Shown: positions 1 through 9,872, counted from the first letter of the stretch. The stretch: 64,000 nt of DNA from Synechococcus sp. BSA11S (GCF_014224355.1 NZ_VNWP01000003.1:62001-126000), one strand, 5' to 3'. The notes: a model not told the origin generated them from the letters alone. A program made the numbers and translations.

Positions 1-290
1 AAACTGCTCCACCACTGTCTTCTGCAAGGTTTCAAGGGATCCTCCTGCCACCCCCCGACGAACCGTGACCGTGACCTGCGCCCCTCGCTTGACCAGAAGA
101 CCTTCATCAAGCGCGACGAATCCTTCCTGGCCATCGAGATCTTGGTAGGAGAGGATCCCTGGGACCAGGGTGCTCACCAGAGCGGCATGGTGTGGCAGCA
201 GAGCGAAGCAACCACTTTGGCTTTCCGCGAGCACCTTCACGACATCGACATGCAGGATCTCCTCAAAGGGCAGCAGAACCTTCAGCTCCA

Positions 291-291
<1 letters not shown>
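1..291 (-). CDS. atpC: N-ATPase epsilon subunit (AtpC), 3' end beyond window
   Basis: Reading leftwards from the ATG at 291 gives 97 codons open to the window edge, beginning MELKVLLPFEEILHVDVVKV and containing FALLPHHAALVSTLVPGILSY, which matches the N-terminal beta-sandwich of F-type ATPase epsilon subunits (the LPxHxxxxxxL pattern). Its start codon shares one base with the atpD stop (TGATG), so the two are translationally coupled. The order atpD then atpC is how N-ATPase operons begin, so atpQ, R, B, E, F, A and G are predicted to lie beyond position 1. Partial: the C-terminus is cut by the window. Confidence 0.85.
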
Positions 292-1685
<1,394 letters not shown>

Positions 1686-1770
1686 CTACTTCCCTGGCGG
1701 ACGCCAGGATCTGTGGACAACCATTCTCCTTCTTTCTAGCTTTCAGGTGTGGGCTCCTGCCCTGAAGCAC

Positions 1771-2625
1771 ATGCACCTGATCAAGAGCCTCCTGGCGGTC
1801 CTGCTTGGGTCCAACATCTGGATGCTTCCTGCTGAAGCCGCTGTCCTCGTCGACCTGGATCAGGATCTGGTCCGATGGAGCAATGACGGCAAGCCCGCGG
1901 TCCAGGTGCGTCTTCAGGGGGAGATCAGGCTGGTTGCCGAGGCAGCGCCCTATGCGTTCCCCATTGGACCCGATCGAAGCCTGCGCTTCATTCCCTGCCT
2001 GCCTCCTGCCGGTGCCTCACCACCAGGATGCGAGATCCCTTCCGCACCGGCGGGCGCAGCCGGGCTGGTGGTCAGCGCTCCACTCGTCGAGTCGATGCGC
2101 ATGGTCTATCAACAGGCCTGGCGGCGAGGAGTCACGCCAAACAGCCCGGAGGAGGACCTGCTCGCTATCGCCATGATCCAGACGGCAACCCGACTTCGTG
2201 ACAAGGGGGAGCAAAAACTCAATCTGCGGCAGACCAGCACAGCCTTTCAAAACGTTTTAGCGGCGCTGTCGAAAGCCAAGCAGGCAGGCAGTGCGGCGCC
2301 GATCACCAGGCGGGCGGAACGGGTGGCAAGAATGTTTGCCGTGTTCAGAGATCTGTGGCAAGAGAAGAACACGTCCGCGTCTCGCGATCTGAGCATGCCC
2401 TGCACTCTGCTCGAGGCGAAGGCTGAGGCCTTCAACACAGCCGCCGGCGCTGATCTCGTCCAGGTGGAGAGGCGGAGTCCGCGAGGGATCTGTTTCTTCT
2501 GCAGGAACATCTGCACCCTGGAATCAGCTGACGCCCTACTTCATTCCATGAAGCAGGCGGTGGCCGATGAGCTGAGGGAGGCCACTCAATCACCGGTGCA
2601 ATCTGGTGCAGGAGCACCTGGCTGA
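1771..2625 (+). CDS. Secreted protein of unknown function
   Basis: 284 residues from the ATG at 1771, chosen because it opens a typical signal peptide (MHLIKSLLAVLLGSN, then an AEA-AV cleavage-like site). The longer in-frame start would run antisense into atpD. The mature part is mixed alpha/beta with no family I recognise. The C-terminal region holds a short cysteine cluster (CFFCRNIC) that could form disulphides after export. It is divergent from the N-ATPase operon, sharing a 100 bp spacer that must hold both promoters. Coding status rests on the signal peptide and protein-like composition. Confidence 0.6.
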   Translation: MHLIKSLLAVLLGSNIWMLPAEAAVLVDLDQDLVRWSNDGKPAVQVRLQGEIRLVAEAAPYAFPIGPDRSLRFIPCLPPAGASPPGCEIPSAPAGAAGLVVSAPLVESMRMVYQQAWRRGVTPNSPEEDLLAIAMIQTATRLRDKGEQKLNLRQTSTAFQNVLAALSKAKQAGSAAPITRRAERVARMFAVFRDLWQEKNTSASRDLSMPCTLLEAKAEAFNTAAGADLVQVERRSPRGICFFCRNICTLESADALLHSMKQAVADELREATQSPVQSGAGAPG

Positions 2626-2681
2626 TACTCCTGTTGATCGTCTACCGCCTGGCGGGTTGCAGCCAAGGCCTCCCGCCCGGG

Positions 2682-3311
2682 TCACTTCAGGGTCTTGATC
2701 GAGCGCATCCACTCCCGCAGCTGCTCGGAGGCCACCTCCCTGCCGCCCAGGCCGAAGGCCACCGCCACCGCCACAGCGATCGAGCCGAACAGCAGACCGA
2801 AAGCGATCGAGACGATCATGGGCGCCACGCCGATCTGCTGCAGGGCCATGGCACCGGCAAAGGCGATGATCGCCAGCCTGGTGATGGTGGAGAGCAGGGG
2901 GGCGAGCGGGCCCGCCGAAGCGGCGACCACCTGGCTGGCCAGATTGGCCAGGTAGAGCCCGATCGCAAACACCACCAGCCCCGCAAGGATCTGGCTGAAC
3001 ACCAGGAGCATCACCTTGAGCACGTCGGTGAGCGCCGGCAGGGCCAGCACATTCGAGGCGGCGATGCAGGAGAAGAGAAGGATGGCCAGGAAGGCCACCA
3101 CACCCACCAGCTCCGACGGCGAGCGCATTCCATCGCCGGCCTCGGCATTCGCGGCCTTGCCGTACTCGGGCAGGCCGATCCACTGGAACAGACGGTTGAA
3201 GCCCACCCCGGCCAGCACCCGCTCCACCAGACCGGCCACGAAACGGCCCACCACCACGCCCACCACCACGATCAGCAGGGCCGTGAAGATCTGGGGCAGG
3301 CTCACCAGCAC
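2682..3311 (-). CDS. TM-helix channel-like protein, C-terminal part after in-frame TAG
   Basis: 209 codons that continue exactly in frame after the TAG stop at 3312-3314 of the preceding gene. The first codon is GTG (VLVSLPQIF). It encodes several hydrophobic segments with the repeated pattern seen upstream (LPQIFTALLIVVVGVVVGRF resembles LPRLVKALVIAAIGWLIAKT), typical of the conserved TM-helix repeat family related to small mechanosensitive channels, and ends GLGGREVASEQLREWM. Either this is the 3' half of a gene broken by a nonsense mutation, or it is translated by reinitiation at the adjacent GTG. The TAG is one base from CAG (Gln). Confidence 0.7.
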   Translation of the reverse strand: MLVSLPQIFTALLIVVVGVVVGRFVAGLVERVLAGVGFNRLFQWIGLPEYGKAANAEAGDGMRSPSELVGVVAFLAILLFSCIAASNVLALPALTDVLKVMLLVFSQILAGLVVFAIGLYLANLASQVVAASAGPLAPLLSTITRLAIIAFAGAMALQQIGVAPMIVSIAFGLLFGSIAVAVAVAFGLGGREVASEQLREWMRSIKTLK

Positions 3312-4253
3312 CTAGGCAAGCATGGCGGTGGCCGGACCCGACAGCGCCGGAATCGCCAGGGCATCAAGGGCCGCGGTGGCTGTGGGGATCAGCACCAGCA
3401 CGTACACCAGCATTCCGGCGATCCAGGAGAGCCGCTGGCCGCCCTTCTCCGGGTTGAGGCCGAAATCGGCGCCGGCCTTGTCGAGGCCGCTGGCAGCCAC
3501 CAGGTTGGAGACCACGCCCCGCAGGGTCTTGGCGATCAGCCAGCCGATCGCCGCTATCACAAGAGCTTTGACCAGCCGCGGCAAGGCGCCGATCAGATCC
3601 TCGAACAGGCCGACCACCGGGGTGATCTGGGCGCCGAGGTTGAGGGCACCGAGCACCAGCGGCACGAAGAACAGGATGATCAACCAGAACGCCAGATTGG
3701 CGACGGCCTCGCCGATCAGCATCCCTGCCGGGGCGTCGTCCTCCTTGCTGTCGAACAGCTTTTCGTCCAGCTCCAGTTTGGAAGTGGACCCGCGCACGAT
3801 CGATCGTGCCACCGTGGCCAGCACGAAGGCCACGGTGGCCAGGATGGCAGCCGAGAGCAGCTTCGGCAGGTAGGCGAAGATCTGATTGACCAGCTCACTG
3901 AACGGCTGGGACACCGTGCGCAGATCGAGCGTGTCGAGCGCCGCCAGCACAGCCAGCACGATCACCAGCCAGAACACCCCGGTGGAGATCCAGCGGCTCA
4001 GCCGCATTGGCTTGGTGTCTTCGCCCCCGTCCGACAGGGTGCGGGAGAGCCGCTCATCCACCGACAGCCGCCGCAGCACCGAGCGGCAGATCTTGGAGAG
4101 CACTCCGGCCACCAGCCAGCCCAGCAGCAGGATCGCCAGGGCCCCAAGCAGACTGAGAACCATCGGCAGCACTTCAGCGCTGAGAGCCGTGAGGTCGACC
4201 CCGGCAGGTGAAGGCGTGGCGGCGGCGGTGATCGGAACGATGGGATGCATCAA
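3312..4253 (-). CDS. TM-helix channel-like protein, N-terminal part, ends at in-frame TAG
   Basis: 313-residue membrane protein with about five to six hydrophobic helices. It has repeated LPxL/IxxAxLxxxVAxxLA units (FAYLPKLLSAAILATVAFVL; ALPRLVKALVIAAIGWLIAK) as in cyanobacterial TM-helix repeat proteins of the MscS-related group, which are usually about 500 residues. The reading frame stops at TAG (3312-3314) in the middle of a repeat, immediately before another LPQIF repeat in the same frame. Together with the downstream piece it would be about 524 residues, the expected family length. Probably a pseudogene, a sequencing error, or a two-piece protein. The predicted location is the cytoplasmic membrane. 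Confidence 0.75.
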   Translation of the reverse strand: MMHPIVPITAAATPSPAGVDLTALSAEVLPMVLSLLGALAILLLGWLVAGVLSKICRSVLRRLSVDERLSRTLSDGGEDTKPMRLSRWISTGVFWLVIVLAVLAALDTLDLRTVSQPFSELVNQIFAYLPKLLSAAILATVAFVLATVARSIVRGSTSKLELDEKLFDSKEDDAPAGMLIGEAVANLAFWLIILFFVPLVLGALNLGAQITPVVGLFEDLIGALPRLVKALVIAAIGWLIAKTLRGVVSNLVAASGLDKAGADFGLNPEKGGQRLSWIAGMLVYVLVLIPTATAALDALAIPALSGPATAMLA

Positions 4254-4710
4254 AGGTTGAAGCAGAAACCGGGCCCGGCAGGGGCTGTCCTGATCAGGTT
4301 CGACACGGCGGCCTCAAGCGTCAACAAAATGAAGGAATACGGAGGAAACCCGTCGCTGGCTGCGGGCCACGAGGCTTCCCATCACCCTCTCGTGGCATCA
4401 CGCAGGGGCTTCGATCCCGGGGTGGGATCCTCTTTCAACAAAACCGGTCAGCAGCTCAATCCCGACGGCGTTGCGGCCCTGGCAAAGGATTGGATCCAGG
4501 CACTGGCGCTGCCAATGCACTCATCCATTGGGCCACGATGATGACGAGGTGTTGCAGGCTTCCAGCTGTCACGCTGTGACCGGTTCGATGGGTTTTCCCT
4601 TTCCCCAGGGCCTCTCACCCTTCCTGTCCGGTAGCCTGGCGTTCTGCGGCAAGCTGAAGCCGGGCCGGACTGCCTGAGCTGGACGAAGGGCCTGCAGGAG
4701 TGGTGAGTCA
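4254..4710. other. About 460 bp gap without a supported gene
   Basis: Neither strand has a protein-like reading frame; the longest minus-strand frame (4448-5119) is Arg/His/Ser-rich and antisense to the next gene. The stretch contains a perfect 8 bp inverted repeat, GCCACGAG at 4366-4373 and CTCGTGGC at 4389-4396, with a 15 nt loop and no following T-run. It also contains a shorter GATCCC/GGGATC repeat near 4415. No tRNA T-arm motif was found. It may be decayed coding DNA or hold the promoter of the split channel gene. Confidence 0.4.
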
Positions 4711-4753
4711 ATGCACCGATCTGACTACCATGTCCCCAGCCTGGACCTGACTG

Positions 4754-5248
4754 ATGGTGCCTGAGATCTACCTGTTCGGGCTTTACCCAAGCGACACCGT
4801 CGTCTGGTCCTGGCAGTACCGAAGCCTCGATGGGGAGGTGGATCCCGTCACGGCTGGCGGGCTGCTGCTGAGCGACCCGGACCTTGACGGCGATGGCTGG
4901 TTCGACATCGATGGCATCATCGGCCGGCGCAACGGAGTGAGAATCTCTGGGCTGTTTCCTGCGGGAGAGGGCATTCCGGGAAATGTGAATCCCGACGATG
5001 GCGTTCCCTACACGGGAGACAACCAGGTGCGGCAGGCCGGACTGGCTGACGACCCTCAGCTCACAACCAGTGGCTTGCAGTTTGCCCTCACGGATGGCAG
5101 CTATTCCAATGTGTTCCACGCCTCCTTCCTCTCACCGCCCACTGACCTTGATTTTCATTCAGTGTCGCCATTCCCCGATGGGCCGATCTCGCCCAACAGC
5201 GAGCCCGCGGTGAGTTTCTCCGCCGAGATCATCGCCACTGTGGTGTAG
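4754..5248 (+). CDS. Small acidic protein with DxDxDG motif, N-terminus uncertain
   Basis: 164 residues, rich in Asp, Pro, Ser and Gly, with SDPDLDGDGWFDIDGI, a calcium-binding-loop-like (DxDxDG) motif near residue 42, and no signal peptide or membrane segment from this start. The ATG at 4754 has no Shine-Dalgarno. An ATG at 4711, ten bases after AGGAG, opens another frame (MHRSDYHVPSLDLTDGA) that stops at 4762-4764, inside the first codons of this frame. This suggests a one-base frameshift in an originally longer protein. The 3' end overlaps the antisense amylase tail by 90 bp. Function unknown. Confidence 0.5.
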   Translation: MVPEIYLFGLYPSDTVVWSWQYRSLDGEVDPVTAGGLLLSDPDLDGDGWFDIDGIIGRRNGVRISGLFPAGEGIPGNVNPDDGVPYTGDNQVRQAGLADDPQLTTSGLQFALTDGSYSNVFHASFLSPPTDLDFHSVSPFPDGPISPNSEPAVSFSAEIIATVV

Positions 5249-6763
5249 GGATGTGCTGGATCCGACCGCATACCACATCCTGGCGCTGCGGGCTGGCAGG
5301 TGAAACGTGTAGCTGGGCCCCTTGATTTCAGGAAGCAAGGTGTCCGTGAGCATGTCGCGGTAAGGGTGGTTCCACCTGAACTTGAAACGGGTGTCCACCG
5401 TGATCGAGCGTTGCTCCCCGCATTTGTTGATGGCCACGATCCCGTCCTCCTGGCGACGCCAGAGCAGGGTGCAGGCATCAGCGGCCATGACCTCCATCGG
5501 CTTGCCCTGCATGCGGTTGTGGAAGGCAATCATGCGCCCCATGCGATCGCTGTTCCACACATCGCGCCACCGGCTGTTGTTGGAGCGGCCATCCGACTGA
5601 TCGTCAAAGACCAGGGGGGTCCCACCGTCTCGACCCATGATGTACACATAGGCCAGATCTTCATCGACAGAGGACTCTGCATCCTGATCAAAAATCAGTG
5701 ATCTGAATACTTCATTGTAAGGAATGTCGTGCGTGACCACCACGGTGACGGCACGGCTGTTGGCCAGGGCATCGCCGCTGGAGTATGGGAAAGCGACATC
5801 CGAGAGGGGGCGAGAGAACGAGAAGGCCTGCCTGAGTGCATTGAACAGCGGGAAATCGTAGGCACCAAACTCCGATGGAAGTTCCCGGAGGTACGGCTCC
5901 AGATACTGCTGATAATCGCTTGAGGTGGCCCCACCTGAGGTGATGATCTCCGCAAAGACATGGGAATTTCTGGCCACCTCCTCTGGCACAAATGACCTGA
6001 TGGCACCATTCGGCATATGCTTGGCGGCATCGATACGAAATCCCCGGATGCCAAGGTCGTAGAGAGCCTGAACATACCGCTTGCGCTGGTCCTGCACCCA
6101 GGTCCTGGTGGGATCGGTGTCGATCAGATCGGGCAGGCCTGGATCAGGGTCAGGACCGCAGATACGATCACGTATCACCGAAAAACGGTTGCCGTAGTCC
6201 CGAATACAGGCTCGAGGGTGAAAGTCCTGTGGCCCGAACAGCCCATCGGGGGTGCCATCATCAGGAAGATACCCATTATCAAGGATCCCGTCACCATTGC
6301 TGTCCCCGTAGAGAATCTGCCTGCTCCAGTACGGCTTGTCTTCAGAATAGGCGCGCAGGATCTCCTCACCAGGGAAACTGGTTGCTGCCATCCTCTCGTT
6401 CGCCATGTGATTGACCACCACGTCCGCGTAAGTCTTCACGCCTCGCAAATCGAGTGCCTGAATCGCCTGAACGAGGGACTCCCTGTTGCCATCACAATGA
6501 TCAATCACGCGGAAATCCTGAGGCTGATACCGCAACCACCACTCACAGCTCGTTGTTTTCGGTGATTTCAACGGTGGCGTGACCAGCACCGCCTTGTATC
6601 CCACCGCCGCAATCGCTTCTGCCCGCTCGGCTATGTCTGCGTAGGACCAGTCAAAGGCGTGCAGGATCACATCGGCCCGGCTCTCTGCGGGAAGAGAAAG
6701 CAGCAGGCCTGCGATCGAGAAGGCAAGAGAGGCACGGCGGGCAACAGGAGATCTCCTCGTCAT
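5159..6763 (-). CDS. Exported alpha-amylase family (GH13) protein
   Basis: 534 residues with an N-terminal signal peptide (RRASLAFSIAGLLLSL, cleavage near residue 30). All four GH13 motifs are visible: DVVVNH at 114-119, GFRIDAAKH at 241-249 with the nucleophile Asp245, HVFAEII with the general acid Glu272, and THD at 344-346 with Asp346. A short DSNGDGILD segment near 154-162 could bind calcium. Predicted to hydrolyse alpha-glucans such as glycogen or starch in the periplasm or outside the cell. Recognisable sequence ends near YTFHLPARSARMWYAVG; the last 30 or so residues overlap the converging gene and look like read-through. Confidence 0.88.
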   Translation of the reverse strand: MTRRSPVARRASLAFSIAGLLLSLPAESRADVILHAFDWSYADIAERAEAIAAVGYKAVLVTPPLKSPKTTSCEWWLRYQPQDFRVIDHCDGNRESLVQAIQALDLRGVKTYADVVVNHMANERMAATSFPGEEILRAYSEDKPYWSRQILYGDSNGDGILDNGYLPDDGTPDGLFGPQDFHPRACIRDYGNRFSVIRDRICGPDPDPGLPDLIDTDPTRTWVQDQRKRYVQALYDLGIRGFRIDAAKHMPNGAIRSFVPEEVARNSHVFAEIITSGGATSSDYQQYLEPYLRELPSEFGAYDFPLFNALRQAFSFSRPLSDVAFPYSSGDALANSRAVTVVVTHDIPYNEVFRSLIFDQDAESSVDEDLAYVYIMGRDGGTPLVFDDQSDGRSNNSRWRDVWNSDRMGRMIAFHNRMQGKPMEVMAADACTLLWRRQEDGIVAINKCGEQRSITVDTRFKFRWNHPYRDMLTDTLLPEIKGPSYTFHLPARSARMWYAVGSSTSLHHSGDDLGGETHRGLAVGRDRPIGEWRH

Positions 6764-6872
6764 TCCCCATGGACGCTGGGTTGTCCTTCAAGGTTCACAA
6801 GGGCCCTTGGGGAGATCGGTAGCAGCAGTCACACCTGCAAGACCCGGGCTGGATCAGCACCCTGCCGTCCGA

Positions 6873-8705
6873 TCATGGCTTCTGAAGAGCCTTGAGTTCA
6901 GGGATGTAGGCAAGCCGGATCTGTTCCTGCTGGAGGCCCTGCACCAGGCGACGCAGCAGCTCCCGCTCTGCCCTCCACTGCTCCATGGTTCGGGTCACGA
7001 GCAGGGCGCTGATGGTGATTCCCAGGGGCGAAACCTGCGTGACACCGCGCAGCAGTGGCGGCTGCATCAGCAGGGACTTCCATTCGGGATCAGCCGAGAA
7101 GTCCATGATCACCCGGTGGGCCACCGCCAGCACCCGCTCAATCGAGGCCGTGTTCGGGGCCACCACCCAGGTGACCTCCACGCCGGAGCGCAGCTTGGTG
7201 TGATTGATCACCCTCTGGAAGGAGCTGTTCGCTGCCACCAGCAGCCTCTGATCGAGACAACGCACGGTGGTGTTGAGCATTCCCACGTCTTCCACCACGC
7301 CCTCATCCCCATCGATCTCCACCCAGTCGCCGATGGCGTAGTGATCCTCCAGGGCCACCACGATGCCGGCCAGGAAATCACGCAGCACGCTCTGAAAGCC
7401 CAGGGCCAGCGCACCCAGCAGAGCGCCCCCCACCAGGAGAACCTCTGCCGAAAAGCTGCGGACCCCGGGAATCCCGAACAGGATCCAGAGGCCCACCAGC
7501 GCCAGACAGAAGCAATTGATCAATCGGTGGCTGCCCTTCAGCAGGCTGCGAAAGCGCTGCTCACGCCGGCACTGTTCTTCGGCTGGAACGGCCAGATTCG
7601 CGGACCACTGGAAGAGCAGAAAGCTGGCAAGGGAACGCAGCACGATCGCCAGCCCACCGATCACGATGACCTTGGCGGCCGCCTCAGCTGGAACCACCAG
7701 CAGTTCGAGGCCCAGGGGGATCTGACCCGGGACGGCCATCACCAAGAGGCTCAGGATCAGCACGAGGCCGATCACGACCAGCACCAGTAGCAGCCGAGAG
7801 AGCCCGAAGTTCACCTGCACGAGCAACAGGCTGGTGGTGCAGGGATTCTCCCGGGCCTGGCGGTGCAGGCGGACTGTGCGACTGCGAACGCGTTGCCAGA
7901 GCCAGATGATCCCTGCTTCCGCCAACACCACGATCAGAATCATCACCGCGGTGAGACCCAGACGGCTGAGCAGGGCCGAGGGGCTCGTGACCGCCCGGGC
8001 ATAGCGCAGCCTGGCCTGAAGCACTGAGCGCCAGGATTCAGCCAGCTCCCAGGGAGTGGTGCCGAAGAACTGGGCATCGGCCTCCGTCACCGTGAGCAGA
8101 GTGAAGGGAGTCCTGCGCCCGGGCAGCAGGGCTTCGATCACCGCCAGGCCAGAGGGCAGGGATCGGGCGCGGAGAACCAGGGAATCCGGCTCGTTCTGCT
8201 TCCAGCCCTTGAGGGAACACAGATCGCTCCTCTCGGCCTTGATCCATCGGCGGATCAGCCCATCGGCCAGGCGTTCGCCAAGGCTGCACACCTGCACGGG
8301 CTGATACAGGAGCATGAGATTTCCCTCGATCACCCGGGCCCGGCGGCGGGCATCGATCGATTCCGATCCAGCACCGACAGTGCGGGAGGTGACCTGAATC
8401 ACCGGCACGCCAAGGATCCTGACCGGTGCCAGCACGAAACTGCCCACATCGATCAGCGTGGCGAAGTCCGACGGAGGGGACGGGCTGGGAGAAACCACCT
8501 GGGGCTCACTGGCCCCAGAGGACACTCCGCTGGGGCGGCCATTGAGACCAGGTGCGGCCAGGGAAGGACCGAACCCGATGCAGGAGCCGACGGCCAGAAG
8601 CAGGCCAAGCAGAAGCGGGATCCATTGCATCATTCCGCGCCTCAAGCGGCTGCGGAGCGGCATGGCAGGGATCCGTCGCGGAGACCGGATGGATTCCGGC
8701 GTCAT
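6873..8705 (-). CDS. MscS-family mechanosensitive channel with N-terminal periplasmic domain
   Basis: 610 residues. The C-terminal third is a clear MscS module: a pore-helix region (GGALLGALALGFQSVLRDFL), then the beta domain (AIGDWVEIDGDEGVVEDVGM, TTVRCLDQRLLVAANSSF). Upstream are a hydrophobic N-terminal segment, a soluble region of about 200 residues that carries Cys residues, and several membrane helices. Its ATG overlaps the DUF362 stop by 4 bp (ATGA), indicating co-translation. Likely role: release of solutes under hypo-osmotic stress, in the cytoplasmic membrane. The long N-terminal domain is typical of larger MscS relatives; its ligand, if any, is unknown. Confidence 0.88.
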   Translation of the reverse strand: MTPESIRSPRRIPAMPLRSRLRRGMMQWIPLLLGLLLAVGSCIGFGPSLAAPGLNGRPSGVSSGASEPQVVSPSPSPPSDFATLIDVGSFVLAPVRILGVPVIQVTSRTVGAGSESIDARRRARVIEGNLMLLYQPVQVCSLGERLADGLIRRWIKAERSDLCSLKGWKQNEPDSLVLRARSLPSGLAVIEALLPGRRTPFTLLTVTEADAQFFGTTPWELAESWRSVLQARLRYARAVTSPSALLSRLGLTAVMILIVVLAEAGIIWLWQRVRSRTVRLHRQARENPCTTSLLLVQVNFGLSRLLLVLVVIGLVLILSLLVMAVPGQIPLGLELLVVPAEAAAKVIVIGGLAIVLRSLASFLLFQWSANLAVPAEEQCRREQRFRSLLKGSHRLINCFCLALVGLWILFGIPGVRSFSAEVLLVGGALLGALALGFQSVLRDFLAGIVVALEDHYAIGDWVEIDGDEGVVEDVGMLNTTVRCLDQRLLVAANSSFQRVINHTKLRSGVEVTWVVAPNTASIERVLAVAHRVIMDFSADPEWKSLLMQPPLLRGVTQVSPLGITISALLVTRTMEQWRAERELLRRLVQGLQQEQIRLAYIPELKALQKP

Positions 8706-9796
8706 GCTGATCCCGATGTCATGAGCCTGCGGATCTGATCGGCCATCGCCCGGCCCGGCGCATCGGCTGTGACGATTTCGATCTTCTCCGCACGGTCGAC
8801 CCCCAGATTCAGCTCCACCGCCCGTTGAATCTGCTCCAGCTCCCAGATGGATCCACGGGCGACCGCGGAGGTGGTGCCCAACAGGCGCAGAAGAGCAATC
8901 CCCACCACATCCACGGCCACCCGGTCCGTGCCGGCGAGGATGACGTTCGGCCTGGCGACCTTCCCCCGGTCCGGGCCCCCATTGACGAACGCTTCCACCC
9001 CGTCGAGAAGCACCAGGGCAGGACTGTAGGCCTGGTTCACTTCGGCGATCATCCGCCGCTGATGGGGAGAGGAATGGAGATCGCCCATGTAGTTGTGGGA
9101 CTCTCCAGGCAGGGTTTTCGCCACCAGTCCCACCGTGTTCTTCAGCGAGAGGGTGAACTGCCCGCCGAAGCGATGGGTCTTCAGGCAGCAGGTGCTCACC
9201 ACAGCGCCGGCGTCGAGGGCGGGCCGGGCGAAGGCATAACCCTGGGGCCAGTGGGTGCCTTCAGCAGGAACATGCAACCACTGGTCCCGCTCCAGTTCAT
9301 CGAGCACCAGCGCACGCAGGCCGAGGCGATCCGCCAGCCGGAACACCCCCTTGCTCTCCATCGCACGTCGGGAGTCGGCCATGCCGGAGCGATCGCCGAT
9401 CGTGATCGCTCCGGCGGAGCTGTTCTGCAGATCCCGCACCAGGGCCTCCAGCAGGGCCGGATCGGTGGCTGCGGGGGCTGGATCAGCCGTGTTGAAATTC
9501 GGCTTGAGGAACACACTGTTCCCCTCGAGGCCCGTGGGCTGGAGCAGGTCGATGGCCTGATGGGTGCCAGCCGCACGATCCTCCTGGCGAATCAGAACAA
9601 CCCGGGTCACCCCTGTACTGGGCGTTTCTGCCGGGCCAACCTGGACCTGCGAAGAGCCGCTGACGCGCGCACTTGCCGATTCGGAGGAGGAGCCGGCCTT
9701 GCAGGCCACCGAGAATGCCGCACTGCCGGTGGCCAGCCCAGCCAGCTTCAGCAGTCGGCGTCGGCTCCAGTTCTGCAGAGGATCATTGGAGGGCAT
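8702..9796 (-). CDS. DUF362 protein with Tat/lipoprotein signal
   Basis: 364 residues. The N-terminus has a twin-arginine motif (SRRRLLKLAG), a hydrophobic core and a lipobox-like FSVAC, so export through Tat and lipid attachment at Cys32 are likely. The body matches the DUF362 fold (VFLKPNFNT, TIGDRSG, CLKTHRFGGQFTLSLKN, LLDGVEAFVNGGP). Members are often tied to iron-sulphur or metal handling, but no ferredoxin-like Cys motif is present here and the function is not known. It is the first gene of a pair with the MscS channel. A 15 bp tandem repeat lies about 50 bp upstream. Confidence 0.85.
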   Translation of the reverse strand: MPSNDPLQNWSRRRLLKLAGLATGSAAFSVACKAGSSSESASARVSGSSQVQVGPAETPSTGVTRVVLIRQEDRAAGTHQAIDLLQPTGLEGNSVFLKPNFNTADPAPAATDPALLEALVRDLQNSSAGAITIGDRSGMADSRRAMESKGVFRLADRLGLRALVLDELERDQWLHVPAEGTHWPQGYAFARPALDAGAVVSTCCLKTHRFGGQFTLSLKNTVGLVAKTLPGESHNYMGDLHSSPHQRRMIAEVNQAYSPALVLLDGVEAFVNGGPDRGKVARPNVILAGTDRVAVDVVGIALLRLLGTTSAVARGSIWELEQIQRAVELNLGVDRAEKIEIVTADAPGRAMADQIRRLMTSGSA

Positions 9797-9842
9797 GGCC
9801 TTGCGCGCAGGGCCGGATCCATCGCCCGCCGGCCTCCTTTTT

Positions 9843-9872
9843 TCAGTATGACGCCGGTCAGTATGGCGCCGG
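9843..9872. repeat. 15 bp tandem direct repeat upstream of DUF362 gene
   Basis: Two adjacent copies of TCAGTATGACGCCGG (9843-9857) and TCAGTATGGCGCCGG (9858-9872), one mismatch. On the minus strand each copy carries CATACT, which resembles a -10 element, 47-76 bp upstream of the DUF362 start. It may be a duplicated promoter or operator, or a simple slippage duplication. Confidence 0.6.

Noticed and set aside
2634-4211. 525-codon plus-strand frame, rich in His, Gln and Gly
   Set aside because: Antisense to the split channel gene. Composition is that of the shadow of a GC-rich gene, with no folding pattern or motif.
4448-5119. 223-codon minus-strand frame
   Set aside because: Arg/His/Ser-rich, no start signal; antisense to a better candidate.
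9811-9843. GGCCGG/CCGGCC stem followed by TTTTTT on the plus strand
   Set aside because: No plus-strand gene ends here; the T-run is the complement of an A-rich leader of the DUF362 gene on the minus strand.
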